Below, in pieces: positions 1 to 8,268 of a DNA stretch of 64,000 nucleotides; the stretch's first letter is position 1, and every line of letters starts with the position of its first letter. The translations under genes and the position numbers were made by a program. Origin of the DNA: Halocatena marina. Lineage in GTDB: Archaea > Halobacteriota > Halobacteria > Halobacteriales > Haloarculaceae. The stretch lies in assembly GCF_025913575.1 (NCBI RefSeq), contig NZ_CP109785.1, positions 1,364,001 to 1,428,000 on the forward strand. The letters run 5' to 3'. The notes beneath the pieces are model-generated. The model searched no databases. It worked only from the letters and a program-made list of their open reading frames with translations, and was not told the DNA's origin.

Positions 1-523
1 CATCAGCGGTACTCTCGTAGTGAAACGGTCCAGCGAATGGGTGCCCATCAGCGATATAGAAAATCCCACCAGCTTCGAGATGAGTAGCGATCACTTTCGC
101 CCACCGATTCAGGTCGGGAAGCCAATAGATCGTCCCATAAGAGGAAAACACCACATCGAAGGTTTCCTCCAGTATCGCAGGGAGCTCGTAGATATCGCTC
201 TCAACGAACCGTGCTCGATCCGGCGAGAGTCCAACCCGGTCGCGTAACTCGCGTGCGGTCTCGATCGCAGTGGACGCAAAGTCGACACCTGTCGCGTGCG
301 CTACTCCTTCGTCGCGGACCCACGAGAGGGTATCCAACCCGAAGTGACACTGTAGGTGTAGCAGTCGTTTGCCAGCGACAGTTAGCTCCTTACGTTCGAG
401 TCGTCGGAGCGTCGACTCGCCTCCCAGAAATGCCTCGACATCATAGTAGTCGGTGTCTGGGTGGTGTTCTGCGAGTTCGTCCCAATGATCACGATTCTCT
501 TCGATATATTCTCGGTCATTCAT
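1..523 (-). CDS. Class I SAM-dependent methyltransferase (C-terminus cut by window edge)
   Basis: The reading frame starts at the ATG at 521-523 and stays open for 174 codons to the first base of the window, so the C-terminus is missing. It has the layout of a small-molecule methyltransferase: a motif I variant (LHLQCHFGLDT) for S-adenosylmethionine binding, the acidic end of beta-2 (GVDFAS), an SDIYELP segment and a motif II-like strand (FDVVFSSYGTI). A TATA-like GGTATATCG lies about 25 bases upstream of the ATG, which suits a leaderless transcript. The substrate cannot be told. The family is secure; the function is open. Confidence 0.85.
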   Translation of the reverse strand, partial: MNDREYIEENRDHWDELAEHHPDTDYYDVEAFLGGESTLRRLERKELTVAGKRLLHLQCHFGLDTLSWVRDEGVAHATGVDFASTAIETARELRDRVGLSPDRARFVESDIYELPAILEETFDVVFSSYGTIYWLPDLNRWAKVIATHLEAGGIFYIADGHPFAGPFHYESTAD

Positions 524-878
524 ACGACTGATGGCGAGGGCGACGATATACCGTTTCGGGAATAGTGTCATACAATATCAAATAGCATTATTAGCTACGT
601 ACGACGGCCTGACCTTCCGAGATGACGAGGACATAAGAATCAGAGCGATCAACAGCGTAGCCGAGTAAACGGCGTGACTCAATTCGCGTAGTCGTTTGTG
701 AGCCCCGTGCCACAGGTACGTGTGTCACGTCCGTCGAAGAGGGATTCGACAATCACCGTCGGTAATTTATTGTTATAGATCGTGTTTACAAATATGGTCG
801 CCGTTTGGTCGCTCAAGAACAGGCACACCGAGACAGCCATGCCTCAAAAAACACGCCTCGTTTTGTCTTTGGCGTAAT
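524..878. other. Intergenic, 355 bp
   Basis: This spacer holds the upstream region of the methyltransferase at 1-523 and the 3' side of the glycosyltransferase at 879-1601. A 27-codon frame (794-877, plus strand) follows a TATA-like stretch at about 761-770, but it resembles nothing I know and I do not call it. No RNA gene is visible. Confidence 0.5.
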
Positions 879-1601
879 TTAATCTCTGGACGCTGGGTCG
901 TAACAGTCCCCAAAAACTCTCCGACGGAACGCGGCCCGAACCCACTGGAGCGGCTGTGTGATTCCTACCGCTCTGGCCCAGCGGTAGAGTCGGCGGGTCG
1001 GCGCCACGTCCAATACTTCGTCGTATCGGTGGGGATACTCACGCTTCAACCGTCGTTCAAGATCTGAATCGAACTGCGTCCTCGGGACGGTCGGATGGCA
1101 CATCCGAACAGTTTCGCTGTGCTGACAAACTCCTTGAGCGTCTGATTCCATACGCCAGCCAAACTCGACGTCTTCGCGCCATTCTGAGAACGCAGAACGG
1201 AATCCACCGACAGAGAGCGCCGCGTCCCGACGAACCGCTAGATTACAGCCAACGTAATGTCGAGGGCCGAAACTCCGACAGCCGCCGTACACAGGTCCTT
1301 CGAGACAGACCAGTTTGGGATTGTTGTGAAATTTGCTGTGGATGTTCGCAAGCCAATCTCGCGGCGGACGAGTATCGTCATCTGTCAGCGCGACAATCGA
1401 CGCTGTTGCCGCACGAAGTCCCCTGTTCCGTGCCTCTGAACGGTCGATGGAGCCGTCGTCGACGACCAACACCTCGTACGACTTCTCAATAGTCTGATCG
1501 TCGAGACAGGCCATGGTCGGAGCGTGATCGTACGCTGGTACCGATGGGATTACGACCGAAATCGTAGGACTGTCAGCTTCCTGAGCGTACTCGACTTCCA
1601 T
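879..1601 (-). CDS. Family 2 glycosyltransferase
   Basis: A 240-residue GT-A fold sugar transferase. The start is placed at the ATG at 1599-1601 because the family homology begins directly after it (SPTISVVIPSVPAYDH) and a TATA-like CGTATTTTC lies about 27 bases upstream; a frame extension to 1727 looks non-coding. Motifs seen: VLVVDDGSID near residue 45, the DxD-type metal site in ALTDDDTRPP, and WREDVEFGWRM, which carries the acidic residues typical of the acceptor end of GT2 enzymes. It has no membrane segment, so it probably acts at the cytoplasmic face. Donor and acceptor sugars are unknown; surface glycan or glycolipid synthesis is an inference. Confidence 0.88.
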   Translation of the reverse strand: MEVEYAQEADSPTISVVIPSVPAYDHAPTMACLDDQTIEKSYEVLVVDDGSIDRSEARNRGLRAATASIVALTDDDTRPPRDWLANIHSKFHNNPKLVCLEGPVYGGCRSFGPRHYVGCNLAVRRDAALSVGGFRSAFSEWREDVEFGWRMESDAQGVCQHSETVRMCHPTVPRTQFDSDLERRLKREYPHRYDEVLDVAPTRRLYRWARAVGITQPLQWVRAAFRRRVFGDCYDPASRD

Positions 1602-1732
1602 GCACGAATGGGTCGCCTGTAGAAAGAAAATACGTGTCGATCTAGGCGACCTCGTCCATCTTCTCGTATAATGTAACCACTTTGTGATTTTGGACAGTTC
1701 ATTTATTACGACATCGGTTGTTACCACGCAAC

Positions 1733-2092
1733 ATGAACACCTCTGTCAGTATCGACTCGATCACGCCACTCCAATGGATCGCCGTTGGATGTGCTGTCGT
1801 TAGTGGGATAATACACCTAGTTATTGGTATCCAATCCTTCCCCGGGAGTATGCCTATCGCGTTCATCCTCGCTGGTCTCGGGTTCCTTGGTGCAGTACTT
1901 CTCTTCTTGCTTGATTACCGACGCCGCATGCTCTATCTGCTCGGAGTCCCATTCGTACTCATCCAGATCGTGCTGTACGTGCTGATCAACCAACGCGCAG
2001 ATCCGGCGATTTCTCCGGTTGAGGGCATTGATAAAGTCGTTCAGATCCTCCTCGTGGTCATCCTCGTCATTCTCTATCGGCGCAGAGCGTGA
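1733..2092 (+). CDS. Small haloarchaeal membrane protein, four predicted helices
   Basis: A 119-residue protein with about four hydrophobic segments (roughly residues 13-33, 40-60, 68-86 and 98-114) and a basic turn DYRRR between helices 2 and 3. The ATG at 1733 is chosen over an upstream frame start because a TATA-like CATTTATTACG lies 25-30 bases before it. A second protein of the same plan is encoded at 39282-39668 (shared pattern: IxLAxLGFLGxxLxFL then DYRRR or RYWRR). It resembles the small haloarchaeal DUF7475 family as I remember it; that label is from memory. Function unknown. Confidence 0.72.
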   Translation: MNTSVSIDSITPLQWIAVGCAVVSGIIHLVIGIQSFPGSMPIAFILAGLGFLGAVLLFLLDYRRRMLYLLGVPFVLIQIVLYVLINQRADPAISPVEGIDKVVQILLVVILVILYRRRA

Positions 2093-2153
2093 TCGATCGC
2101 GGAACGTCACTCGTTCCCAAGTCGGTTATCGAGATACGCAACTCTGCCCCGGA

Positions 2154-2708
2154 CTACAGAATTTTCTCGAAATATTCAGGCAACCGTTTTCTAAAGACCA
2201 CGTATGGGATCGCGGTCACAACAGCTGCAACCGCGATCCACCGTGGAGAGCCGTCGAGAGAGACAGCAATCATTGCCGCGAACACGACTGTCAACGCAAG
2301 GTCTTCGGGTGCTCCATCGTACCGAACGACGTATCGTGCGGGAAGCCACCGCTCCCGGAGGTGATCGTAGACAGCGTTTGGATTCGTCCGCTCCCACGGT
2401 CGAAGCTCCGTCCCGGCACCGAACATGTCGCTCGTAGAGTGAACGGCTGCTGCTACGAGCGCAGCCGAAACCACGACAGCGAGAGACGACGGGACTGCCA
2501 GCGTGATCGCACACCCCGCAATCGCGATCGGCCACGACAGCACCGGAAAGTGGAGCGTTCGTCGGTGTTCACCGACGAAAAGATCAATATCGGGGACAAT
2601 ACCACCGATGGCTCCGCCGATGGCGGCGACAGTACCAAATTCGGGAGCGAGAAGTGCCACCGGTAAGGACAGGGCCATCCCGACCGCGATGTGGGTAAGG
2701 ACCATCAC
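2154..2708 (-). CDS. YdjM-like (DUF457) membrane-bound metal-dependent hydrolase
   Basis: A 184-residue membrane protein of the family called LexA-binding or metal-dependent inner-membrane hydrolase. It opens with THIAVGMALSLP, has the conserved GGIVPDIDLFVGEHRRTLHFP block with His and Asp residues, and a later HSTSDMFGAG motif; these His/Asp residues are the presumed metal ligands. Three to four hydrophobic segments are present. The start codon overlaps the stop of the upstream methyltransferase (ATGA at 2705-2708), so it is the last gene of a four-gene operon. The biochemical role of this family is poorly known. Confidence 0.8.
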   Translation of the reverse strand: MMVLTHIAVGMALSLPVALLAPEFGTVAAIGGAIGGIVPDIDLFVGEHRRTLHFPVLSWPIAIAGCAITLAVPSSLAVVVSAALVAAAVHSTSDMFGAGTELRPWERTNPNAVYDHLRERWLPARYVVRYDGAPEDLALTVVFAAMIAVSLDGSPRWIAVAAVVTAIPYVVFRKRLPEYFEKIL

Positions 2709-3532
2709 GACTCTGCTGTTCGATAGAGGAAATCGTACTGGTGTGCGACGTAGCTAAGTACGCCATCCTCCAGTTGTTGTCGTCGTATGTGGAGCCAGTC
2801 GTCTGCGTCTGGGTGATCACCGACAGCTTCGGCAACGAATTCGAGGATCGTAGCGAGAAAAGCACGCTCATTCGCAGGGTATGCTCCCGCACGCGGGCGA
2901 ATGATCCAGTCCGAAGGCGCGACCGAAAGTAGGCGTCCACTGCGCTCGCGTAGGTGGTCAAGCACACGTCGCCCAGCGCGTACGTCCCGTCCGGGCAGGC
3001 TGTCGATGTGATCGTGATACACTCGTTCGATCTCTCTGTCAGCTGGATGGTCGGGTTGGAAGATTGTTCCGCCGTCGAACGTCAGTGGCGCGTAGATCAG
3101 CCCGTCTGATTTGAGAGCGTCATTAAAGGCGTCGAACGCCTCTCGGATGGGGACGAGATCGAGGAAGGATGCCGCAATGAGGAGATCAGCATCCTCGCCC
3201 TTGAACACAGAAAGGGCGTCGCCTTGCTCAAATCTGACATTGAGATCAGCAACACGAAAACCGCCATCTATCGGCTCGGCGTTGAGTTCGGCCTCTCGCT
3301 GCTCTCGTGCGTATGCGAGCACGCTCTCCGAACGATCGACGCCGCGGTACGTTCCAGCTTCGACGCCCCATTTGTGGAGTCGGGAAACCATTGTGCCCGT
3401 CCCACATCCGGCTTCGAGAATACGCGGTTTCTCCGGAAGTTCAGCGAGCAGTCGATCGCGGACGCGCGCTGAGAATGCCCGGGTATCGACAGTCCGTTTC
3501 GCTTCGAGATACTGTGGCACGGCGTAGTTCAT
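2705..3532 (-). CDS. Class I SAM-dependent methyltransferase
   Basis: A 275-residue methyltransferase with motif I ILEAGCGTGTM near residue 40, the acidic ribose-binding residue in GVDRSESV, and motif II/III segments ADLLIAASFLDL and GLIYAPLTFDG. I place the start at the ATG at 3530-3532, not the in-frame ATG at 3562, because it overlaps the stop of the PTPS-like gene as ATGA, the coupling used by all junctions of this operon. It sits between a PTPS-like gene and a YdjM-like gene, so methylation of a product of this cluster is the simplest inference. The substrate is unknown. Confidence 0.85.
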   Translation of the reverse strand: MNYAVPQYLEAKRTVDTRAFSARVRDRLLAELPEKPRILEAGCGTGTMVSRLHKWGVEAGTYRGVDRSESVLAYAREQREAELNAEPIDGGFRVADLNVRFEQGDALSVFKGEDADLLIAASFLDLVPIREAFDAFNDALKSDGLIYAPLTFDGGTIFQPDHPADREIERVYHDHIDSLPGRDVRAGRRVLDHLRERSGRLLSVAPSDWIIRPRAGAYPANERAFLATILEFVAEAVGDHPDADDWLHIRRQQLEDGVLSYVAHQYDFLYRTAES

Positions 3533-3948
3533 CGGTCTAGTGTCCGTTGGTGGCTTGCCCATGCCGAATCATCCTCCCAGAGACGGACAACGAGTTCTGT
3601 CGGATTCGGATCATCGACCGCGTCTGCAATACGATCTCCGAACAGGTGGGCAAAACGTTCGACACTCGGATTCATCCCTTCGAACTCGGGAAGGTCATTG
3701 AGGAGTGTATCCCGGTAACGTTCTTCGAGCGTGTCGAGAGTAGCATTCACAGTATCGATATCGACGAGATAACCGAACTCACCGAGTGTAGGTCCAGCGA
3801 ACTGTACCTCGACGGTGAAATGGTGGCTGTGGACGTCGCCCTCGGGTCCCGGATTGGGAACCGTGAGTGCGTGCTGTGCAACGAAGTCGCGTGTAACCGT
3901 TAGTTCGTACGTCTGGTTATCGATGTCGTTGTTGAGGGTCGTTGTCAT
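3529..3948 (-). CDS. 6-pyruvoyl-tetrahydropterin synthase / QueD-like protein without cysteine
   Basis: A 139-residue T-fold protein. Its three zinc ligands fit the family: His26 in VAQHAL, and His40 and His42 in VHSHHF. NPSVERFA corresponds to the conserved NPTxExxA block, and the Glu of LWEDDSAWA to the pterin-anchoring Glu near the C-terminus. Family enzymes normally have a catalytic Cys between the first His and the HxH; this protein contains no cysteine at all, so it should not perform the standard PTPS or QueD reaction as known. It is coupled by ATGA to the dehydrogenase upstream and to the methyltransferase downstream. A divergent T-fold enzyme in an unknown pathway is more likely than housekeeping queuosine or archaeosine synthesis. 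Confidence 0.82.
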   Translation of the reverse strand: MTTTLNNDIDNQTYELTVTRDFVAQHALTVPNPGPEGDVHSHHFTVEVQFAGPTLGEFGYLVDIDTVNATLDTLEERYRDTLLNDLPEFEGMNPSVERFAHLFGDRIADAVDDPNPTELVVRLWEDDSAWASHQRTLDR

Positions 3949-4946
3949 GGGTACGTAAGAAGTACTTGCAATGGAGATTGAGATTCATCGAGCAATCGAT
4001 ACGCGGACGGTGCGTCGGCGAACGGAATTTGGTGAGTGATGAGTGACTCGATTGGAAGCGCCTGAAGCCGATCGAGTGCAGTGTTCAGTCGTCGTGTTTT
4101 CGTCCAGCGGCCACGAGATTCAGGAGACAGCGTGCTCACCTGACTCGATTCGATGGTGACGCGGTCGCGGTGGAAGTTCGTTCCAAGATCGAGCGTCGGC
4201 TGTTTTGTCCCGTACCACGATCCGACGACGACGCGACTATCGTAGCCCGTACTAGAAATCGCATCATCCAGCGCCTCAGGACGACCGGAGAGTTCGTACA
4301 CGAGGTCAGCGCCATCAGCTGCTCCTTCACAGACGTCGTCCGTCGCTTCATCGGGAGTGATTGCCTCGTCGGCACCCATCCGTAGGGCGTGTTCGCGTCG
4401 ATCGGTGATCGGGTCAACCGCGACAAGTCGTTCGAGGGGGAAATCCGAGAGCACACCGATGGTGCAGAGTCCGATAACGCCTGCTCCAAAAACGATCACC
4501 CGCTCTCCAAGACGGGGTCGACCATCGAGTACGAGCGACGTCGCCGTCTCGGCCGATGAAAGCATCGCTGCTGTTTCAGATGATACATTATCGGGAACAG
4601 GAACGAGCGTCGCGGGCTGAGCAGCGAACCGTGATTCATGTGGATTGAACGCGAAGACGCGTTGGCCCCGCCAGTCCTCGGTGACTGCGTTTCCGGTTGC
4701 GATGACTTCTCCGACCGCGGCGTAGCCGTATCGGAGCGGGAAGGATAGATCACCATCGAGCGCGTCGATGGTCTCATCTGCTTGTAGGTCAATTGGAGCC
4801 TCACCGCGGTGAATAAGTAGTTCAGTCCCAGCATTGACGGCCGAAATTTGTGTCTCGACGATCACCTCATCATCTGCAGGTTCGAACGTTGTTGTCCTCA
4901 GTTCGGTCTCTCCCGGCCTGACAAAATAGAGGGATTGTCGATCCAT
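3945..4946 (-). CDS. Zinc-type medium-chain alcohol dehydrogenase family oxidoreductase
   Basis: A 333-residue MDR-superfamily protein. The N-terminal GroES-like part contains SAVNAGTELLIHRG instead of the usual catalytic Cys motif, so zinc binding is doubtful. The Rossmann part has VIVFGAGVIGLCTIGVL near residue 150 and an acidic VAVDPITDRR at the end of beta-2, favouring NAD(H). The start at 4946 (MDRQSLYF) is chosen because homology begins there; the frame extension to 5012 has a basic, low-quality sequence. It is the first gene of the operon continuing through the PTPS-like, methyltransferase and YdjM-like genes. BchC-like and threonine-dehydrogenase-like relatives share this form; the substrate is unknown. 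Confidence 0.85.
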   Translation of the reverse strand: MDRQSLYFVRPGETELRTTTFEPADDEVIVETQISAVNAGTELLIHRGEAPIDLQADETIDALDGDLSFPLRYGYAAVGEVIATGNAVTEDWRGQRVFAFNPHESRFAAQPATLVPVPDNVSSETAAMLSSAETATSLVLDGRPRLGERVIVFGAGVIGLCTIGVLSDFPLERLVAVDPITDRREHALRMGADEAITPDEATDDVCEGAADGADLVYELSGRPEALDDAISSTGYDSRVVVGSWYGTKQPTLDLGTNFHRDRVTIESSQVSTLSPESRGRWTKTRRLNTALDRLQALPIESLITHQIPFADAPSAYRLLDESQSPLQVLLTYP

Positions 4947-5459
4947 CAGGCATCCTCCACGCTTGCGGCGTCCGTATCCATCCCACAATCGTAGAACGGA
5001 TCTAACGCGCACTCCAGTCTATTGTTGGACATTTCAATGGATAATTCCGCTGTCCGGAACACGTTCAACGTGCGTTTCACTTCGCTGGATTCGCAGGCAG
5101 TCATCCTGTGATCACATCCGACCCAGCGTTAGATTCGAGTAGCTCAACTCAGTCGTTCGGAGAGTGGTTCTCGATGTTCCGTTGGAACCACTTTGTTTTG
5201 GATCAGTGCTGGTCGTCTCGGCGAGGTTGCTGTCGGCCCAATCGCCGAACGCGTCATCCCGGGTACGCTGCTCATTCACGAGGCCGGTACTGGCTAAACG
5301 CTGTCTGGCCCACAACTGTACAATGGTTCTCGCTGCAGTTCGGGAGAGAGTCTATGATCCATCTCCACCGGTCTAAACGAGCGAGAACGCACACTGGACC
5401 AAGTGGCTGGCTGGGATGCTCACACGCATATTACCTCGCAATCAATAACTATCTTTCTG
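4947..5459. other. Intergenic, 513 bp
   Basis: This is the upstream region of the dehydrogenase operon and lies beyond the 3' end of the phosphatidyltransferase. Frames exist on both strands, but their composition is unlike a haloarchaeal gene. I see no recognisable gene, RNA or repeat. Confidence 0.5.
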
Positions 5460-6218
5460 TCAATCAACGTGACCAGCCATAATAAAATAGTCTCGCGCGA
5501 ACACGACAAGGGAAGGTGTTAGTACGACGGCAGCAAGCACCCGAACCGTCTCTACCGAGAGAAGAGGCGCAAGTGCGACGGTAATGAATACCATTTGTAT
5601 CCCTGCAAGTGAACGGCGAACTGCACTGGGTGTCAGATCGTTAACTGGCTTCCCCCGAATCCGGCGCAACCCCCGGCCAGCTTTGAATAAGTACCGGGCA
5701 AACGAGAGCGAAAGATACCAGAATGGAAGCCGGCCCCAGAACACAGCGACCACGGGCGCAACGAGAAAACCGATCGTGTCGAATGCCATGTCCAGTTTCG
5801 CGCCGAGGACCGTGGTCCGCCCGTCGAATCGGGCTGTGAACCCATCTACCCAGTCGAGCGCGCATCCAGTTCCGTAGAGAAGCGCCGGAAGCCACGCGAG
5901 GGATGGCGTCGGCTCGACAGCAGCAAAGCCAGCAACCGCTGCGAAGGCACCGCCGCGGATGAGAGTTACCGTGTTCGCAACACCGAGCGTGTCGTACAAC
6001 CTCACGTTCGCACCTTTGGTGTGGTTTGCGTCGAGGTGCTGTCTGAGGAACCAGAGTTCAAAGGCAGCAACGCCAACCGTCACTACTGCCCAACGTGTTG
6101 CCACCGGCGGATCGATGAGCATAGCGACTCCGCCCGCTCCTGTGATGAGCGCAACTGTGAAGCTAATGGTAACGACGGTCCAGTCGCGCTGAAGCCGAGC
6201 CAGAGTACTCGTAGCCAT
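5460..6218 (-). CDS. CDP-alcohol phosphatidyltransferase family protein
   Basis: A 252-residue membrane enzyme that transfers a phosphatidyl (here archaetidyl-like) group from a CDP-activated lipid to an alcohol, or a phospho-alcohol from CDP-alcohol to a lipid. The complete signature D-x2-D-G-x2-A-R-x8-G-x3-D-x3-D is present at residues 122-147 (D122, D125, G126, A129, R130, G139, D143, D147). About six hydrophobic segments surround it. The ATG at 6216-6218 follows the stop of the upstream Gfo-AKR gene by two bases, so the two are co-transcribed. Which alcohol is used cannot be read from the sequence; the inositol, serine and glycerol types share the motif. Confidence 0.92.
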   Translation of the reverse strand: MATSTLARLQRDWTVVTISFTVALITGAGGVAMLIDPPVATRWAVVTVGVAAFELWFLRQHLDANHTKGANVRLYDTLGVANTVTLIRGGAFAAVAGFAAVEPTPSLAWLPALLYGTGCALDWVDGFTARFDGRTTVLGAKLDMAFDTIGFLVAPVVAVFWGRLPFWYLSLSFARYLFKAGRGLRRIRGKPVNDLTPSAVRRSLAGIQMVFITVALAPLLSVETVRVLAAVVLTPSLVVFARDYFIMAGHVD

Positions 6219-6220
6219 GA

Positions 6221-8194
6221 TTATCGATTGAACGCTGGATCTTCGAGCTTCGCGATGCGCGCTGTGTCTTCGTCGGTGAGCTGGAGCCGGGCGGCCGCGA
6301 GATTCGCAACGATGTGATCGGGAGTGATACTTGACGGGATGGGGACCACACCGCGTTGGACGTTCCATGCAAGCACGACTGCCGCTTGTGAGACGCCGTG
6401 TTTCTCAGCAACAACAGCGAGGTTCCGCTCGTCCAGAATCCCAGACGGAGACAGCGGCGAATGCGCCATCACCCTGATGCCGTAGTCATGACACGCCTGA
6501 ATGAGCTCGGTTTGTGGATGATAGGGGTGTGATTCGACTTGCACGATGGCCGGCAAGACGCGTGCCGAGGTGATGAGCGTCTCCAACTGATCGAGGGTGA
6601 CGTTACAAATGCCGAGAGTGCGAACGTCGCTGCGATCATAGAGCTGTTCCATTCGGTGCCACGTCTCGGTCAGTGACGTGTCCACCGTCTTCGGGTCTCC
6701 GTTCTCGTCTGTTGGGAACGTCAGTGCCTCCTGCTCGTCTTCTGGCTTCACAGCGAGGTTTCGGAGTGGGCCCTGGTACGCCCACGCTTCGGGCCAGTGG
6801 AGCATGTAGCAATCGAGTGTATCCACACCGAGTGCGTCGAGACTCCCCTCACAAGCTTCTACGACGTGCTCGTGGTTCGTGTTCCAGACTTTGCTCACGA
6901 GAAACAGTCCATCACGGTCGGGTGTCCCGGACGCATCGAGCAGGTCACCGATTCGCTCTTCGTTGCCGTAGAGTTCTGCAGAGTCGAACAGCCGGTAGCC
7001 AGCGTCGAGTGCCGTTGCGATGGAGTCTCGACGGTCGACGTACGCACCCTCTCGGTAGCGTGAGCAGCCGAAGCCGATGGGCGGCAGTCGTATCGAAGCG
7101 GTGCGAGCATTCCCATCCGGAGTGGCTGTCTCGGTTTGCACGGGCCGAACGGGCGGCGGAAGAAGGCTCTCGCGTGTGGTGGTGCAACTGTCTATCACGA
7201 TCGAATTTCCAGACGATGTGGCTGCTTCGATGGCATTACAGACAGCGACGACGTGTGCAGCTCGGCTAGCCGTCGGTCGCTGTCCTCGCTTAACGGCGGC
7301 CGCGAGTCGCTCTGGACCGTCGAGATACGACCGTTCGCGCGGAGGGGATGGATGAGGCGCGGGGACGTATGCTTTTCCCACGCCGCCAACGGAGACTGTT
7401 TCTACGTTGGCAGCGAGTGCTCCACTGTCTGCGAGATAGAGTGAGCCGTCGTCACCGTGGAGTTCGAGGCTGTTGAACTCGCGGCTCCAGTGGGGCGCGT
7501 AGAGACTCGCCGTGAGACGAACCACCGGCCCAGACGCGAACTCGATCGTCGCCTCGACGTGGGTCGGTCGACCGGGAGCATGCGACTCCCGATTGGGCCA
7601 CACATCGAGTGAATCTGCGGTTCGGACTCGCTCAACTCGACCGAACCACGAGATGAGGAGATTCAACGGATAGACGGCACCGTCGTAGAGCGGTCCCACA
7701 TCGAGAAATGCGCTGGGATTGTCGTGCCACTCTGTTACGCGCCCGACGTGAGCGTGAGCGTATCCCAGACGAATCTGACCAAAGCGACCGTCTCCGAGCA
7801 GAGACCGGGCGTGTTGTTGGGCGTCACACTGATGATTAATCGGCGCACAGCCGAGCGCGAGTTCGCGGTGCTCGGCGATCGAAACGAGGGTAGCCGCTCT
7901 GTCAGCATCGAGCGCGAGTGGTTTCTCACTGAAAACGTGTCGATCAGCTGTGAGACAACGCTTCGTAACGGTCGCATGCGCGTCGTGACTCGTGAGGTTC
8001 ACGACCAATGGCGTTGACTCGACAGCGAGCAGTTCGCCGAGGTCGGTGTACGAGGTAGCTCCGTTGGCTGTCGCAAGCTGGTTAGCTCGATCGGCGACTC
8101 GATCACATACTGCGGTCAGTTCAAGCGGGGATTCGGTGAGACTGGCTGCGTACTTCTCGGCGACCGCCCCCGCGCCTACAAACGCACACTCCAC
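6221..8194 (-). CDS. Fused Gfo/Idh/MocA oxidoreductase and aldo/keto reductase
   Basis: One uninterrupted frame encodes two oxidoreductases. Residues 1 to about 335 are a Gfo/Idh/MocA protein: Rossmann start CAFVGAGAVAEKY, signature SEKPLAL near residue 90, and a C-terminal alpha/beta domain. After a Pro/Thr-rich linker (about 335-365), residues 367-657 form an aldo/keto reductase with its full tetrad: Asp404 and Tyr409 (FDSAELYG), Lys435 (LVSKVW), His466 (MLHWPEA). I choose a GTG start at 8192-8194, preceded by GGACGAAAGG, because the frame beyond it runs into the divergent glycosyltransferase; an ATG at 8275 is the alternative. The two-base spacing to the phosphatidyltransferase implies a shared operon. 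The fusion is unusual. Confidence 0.88.
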   Translation of the reverse strand: MECAFVGAGAVAEKYAASLTESPLELTAVCDRVADRANQLATANGATSYTDLGELLAVESTPLVVNLTSHDAHATVTKRCLTADRHVFSEKPLALDADRAATLVSIAEHRELALGCAPINHQCDAQQHARSLLGDGRFGQIRLGYAHAHVGRVTEWHDNPSAFLDVGPLYDGAVYPLNLLISWFGRVERVRTADSLDVWPNRESHAPGRPTHVEATIEFASGPVVRLTASLYAPHWSREFNSLELHGDDGSLYLADSGALAANVETVSVGGVGKAYVPAPHPSPPRERSYLDGPERLAAAVKRGQRPTASRAAHVVAVCNAIEAATSSGNSIVIDSCTTTRESLLPPPVRPVQTETATPDGNARTASIRLPPIGFGCSRYREGAYVDRRDSIATALDAGYRLFDSAELYGNEERIGDLLDASGTPDRDGLFLVSKVWNTNHEHVVEACEGSLDALGVDTLDCYMLHWPEAWAYQGPLRNLAVKPEDEQEALTFPTDENGDPKTVDTSLTETWHRMEQLYDRSDVRTLGICNVTLDQLETLITSARVLPAIVQVESHPYHPQTELIQACHDYGIRVMAHSPLSPSGILDERNLAVVAEKHGVSQAAVVLAWNVQRGVVPIPSSITPDHIVANLAAARLQLTDEDTARIAKLEDPAFNR

Positions 8195-8268
8195 GACAGG
8201 CCTTTCGTCCGGAAAAGCAAAAATGTGGAGGCCGCGGAGTTCTTGTGAGACGACACCGAACCAACGAC
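8195..8268. promoter_or_regulatory. Short divergent promoter region
   Basis: Only 74 bases separate the likely GTG start of the Gfo-AKR gene (minus) from the ATG of the glycosyltransferase (plus). Both promoters must lie here or inside the neighbouring coding ends. An AT-rich patch (gaaaagcaaaaatg, about 8211-8224) is the only candidate box for the minus-strand gene. Confidence 0.4.

Noticed and set aside
3111..3527. Ser/Arg-rich plus-strand frame antisense to the methyltransferase
   Set aside because: Typical shadow of a GC-rich coding strand.
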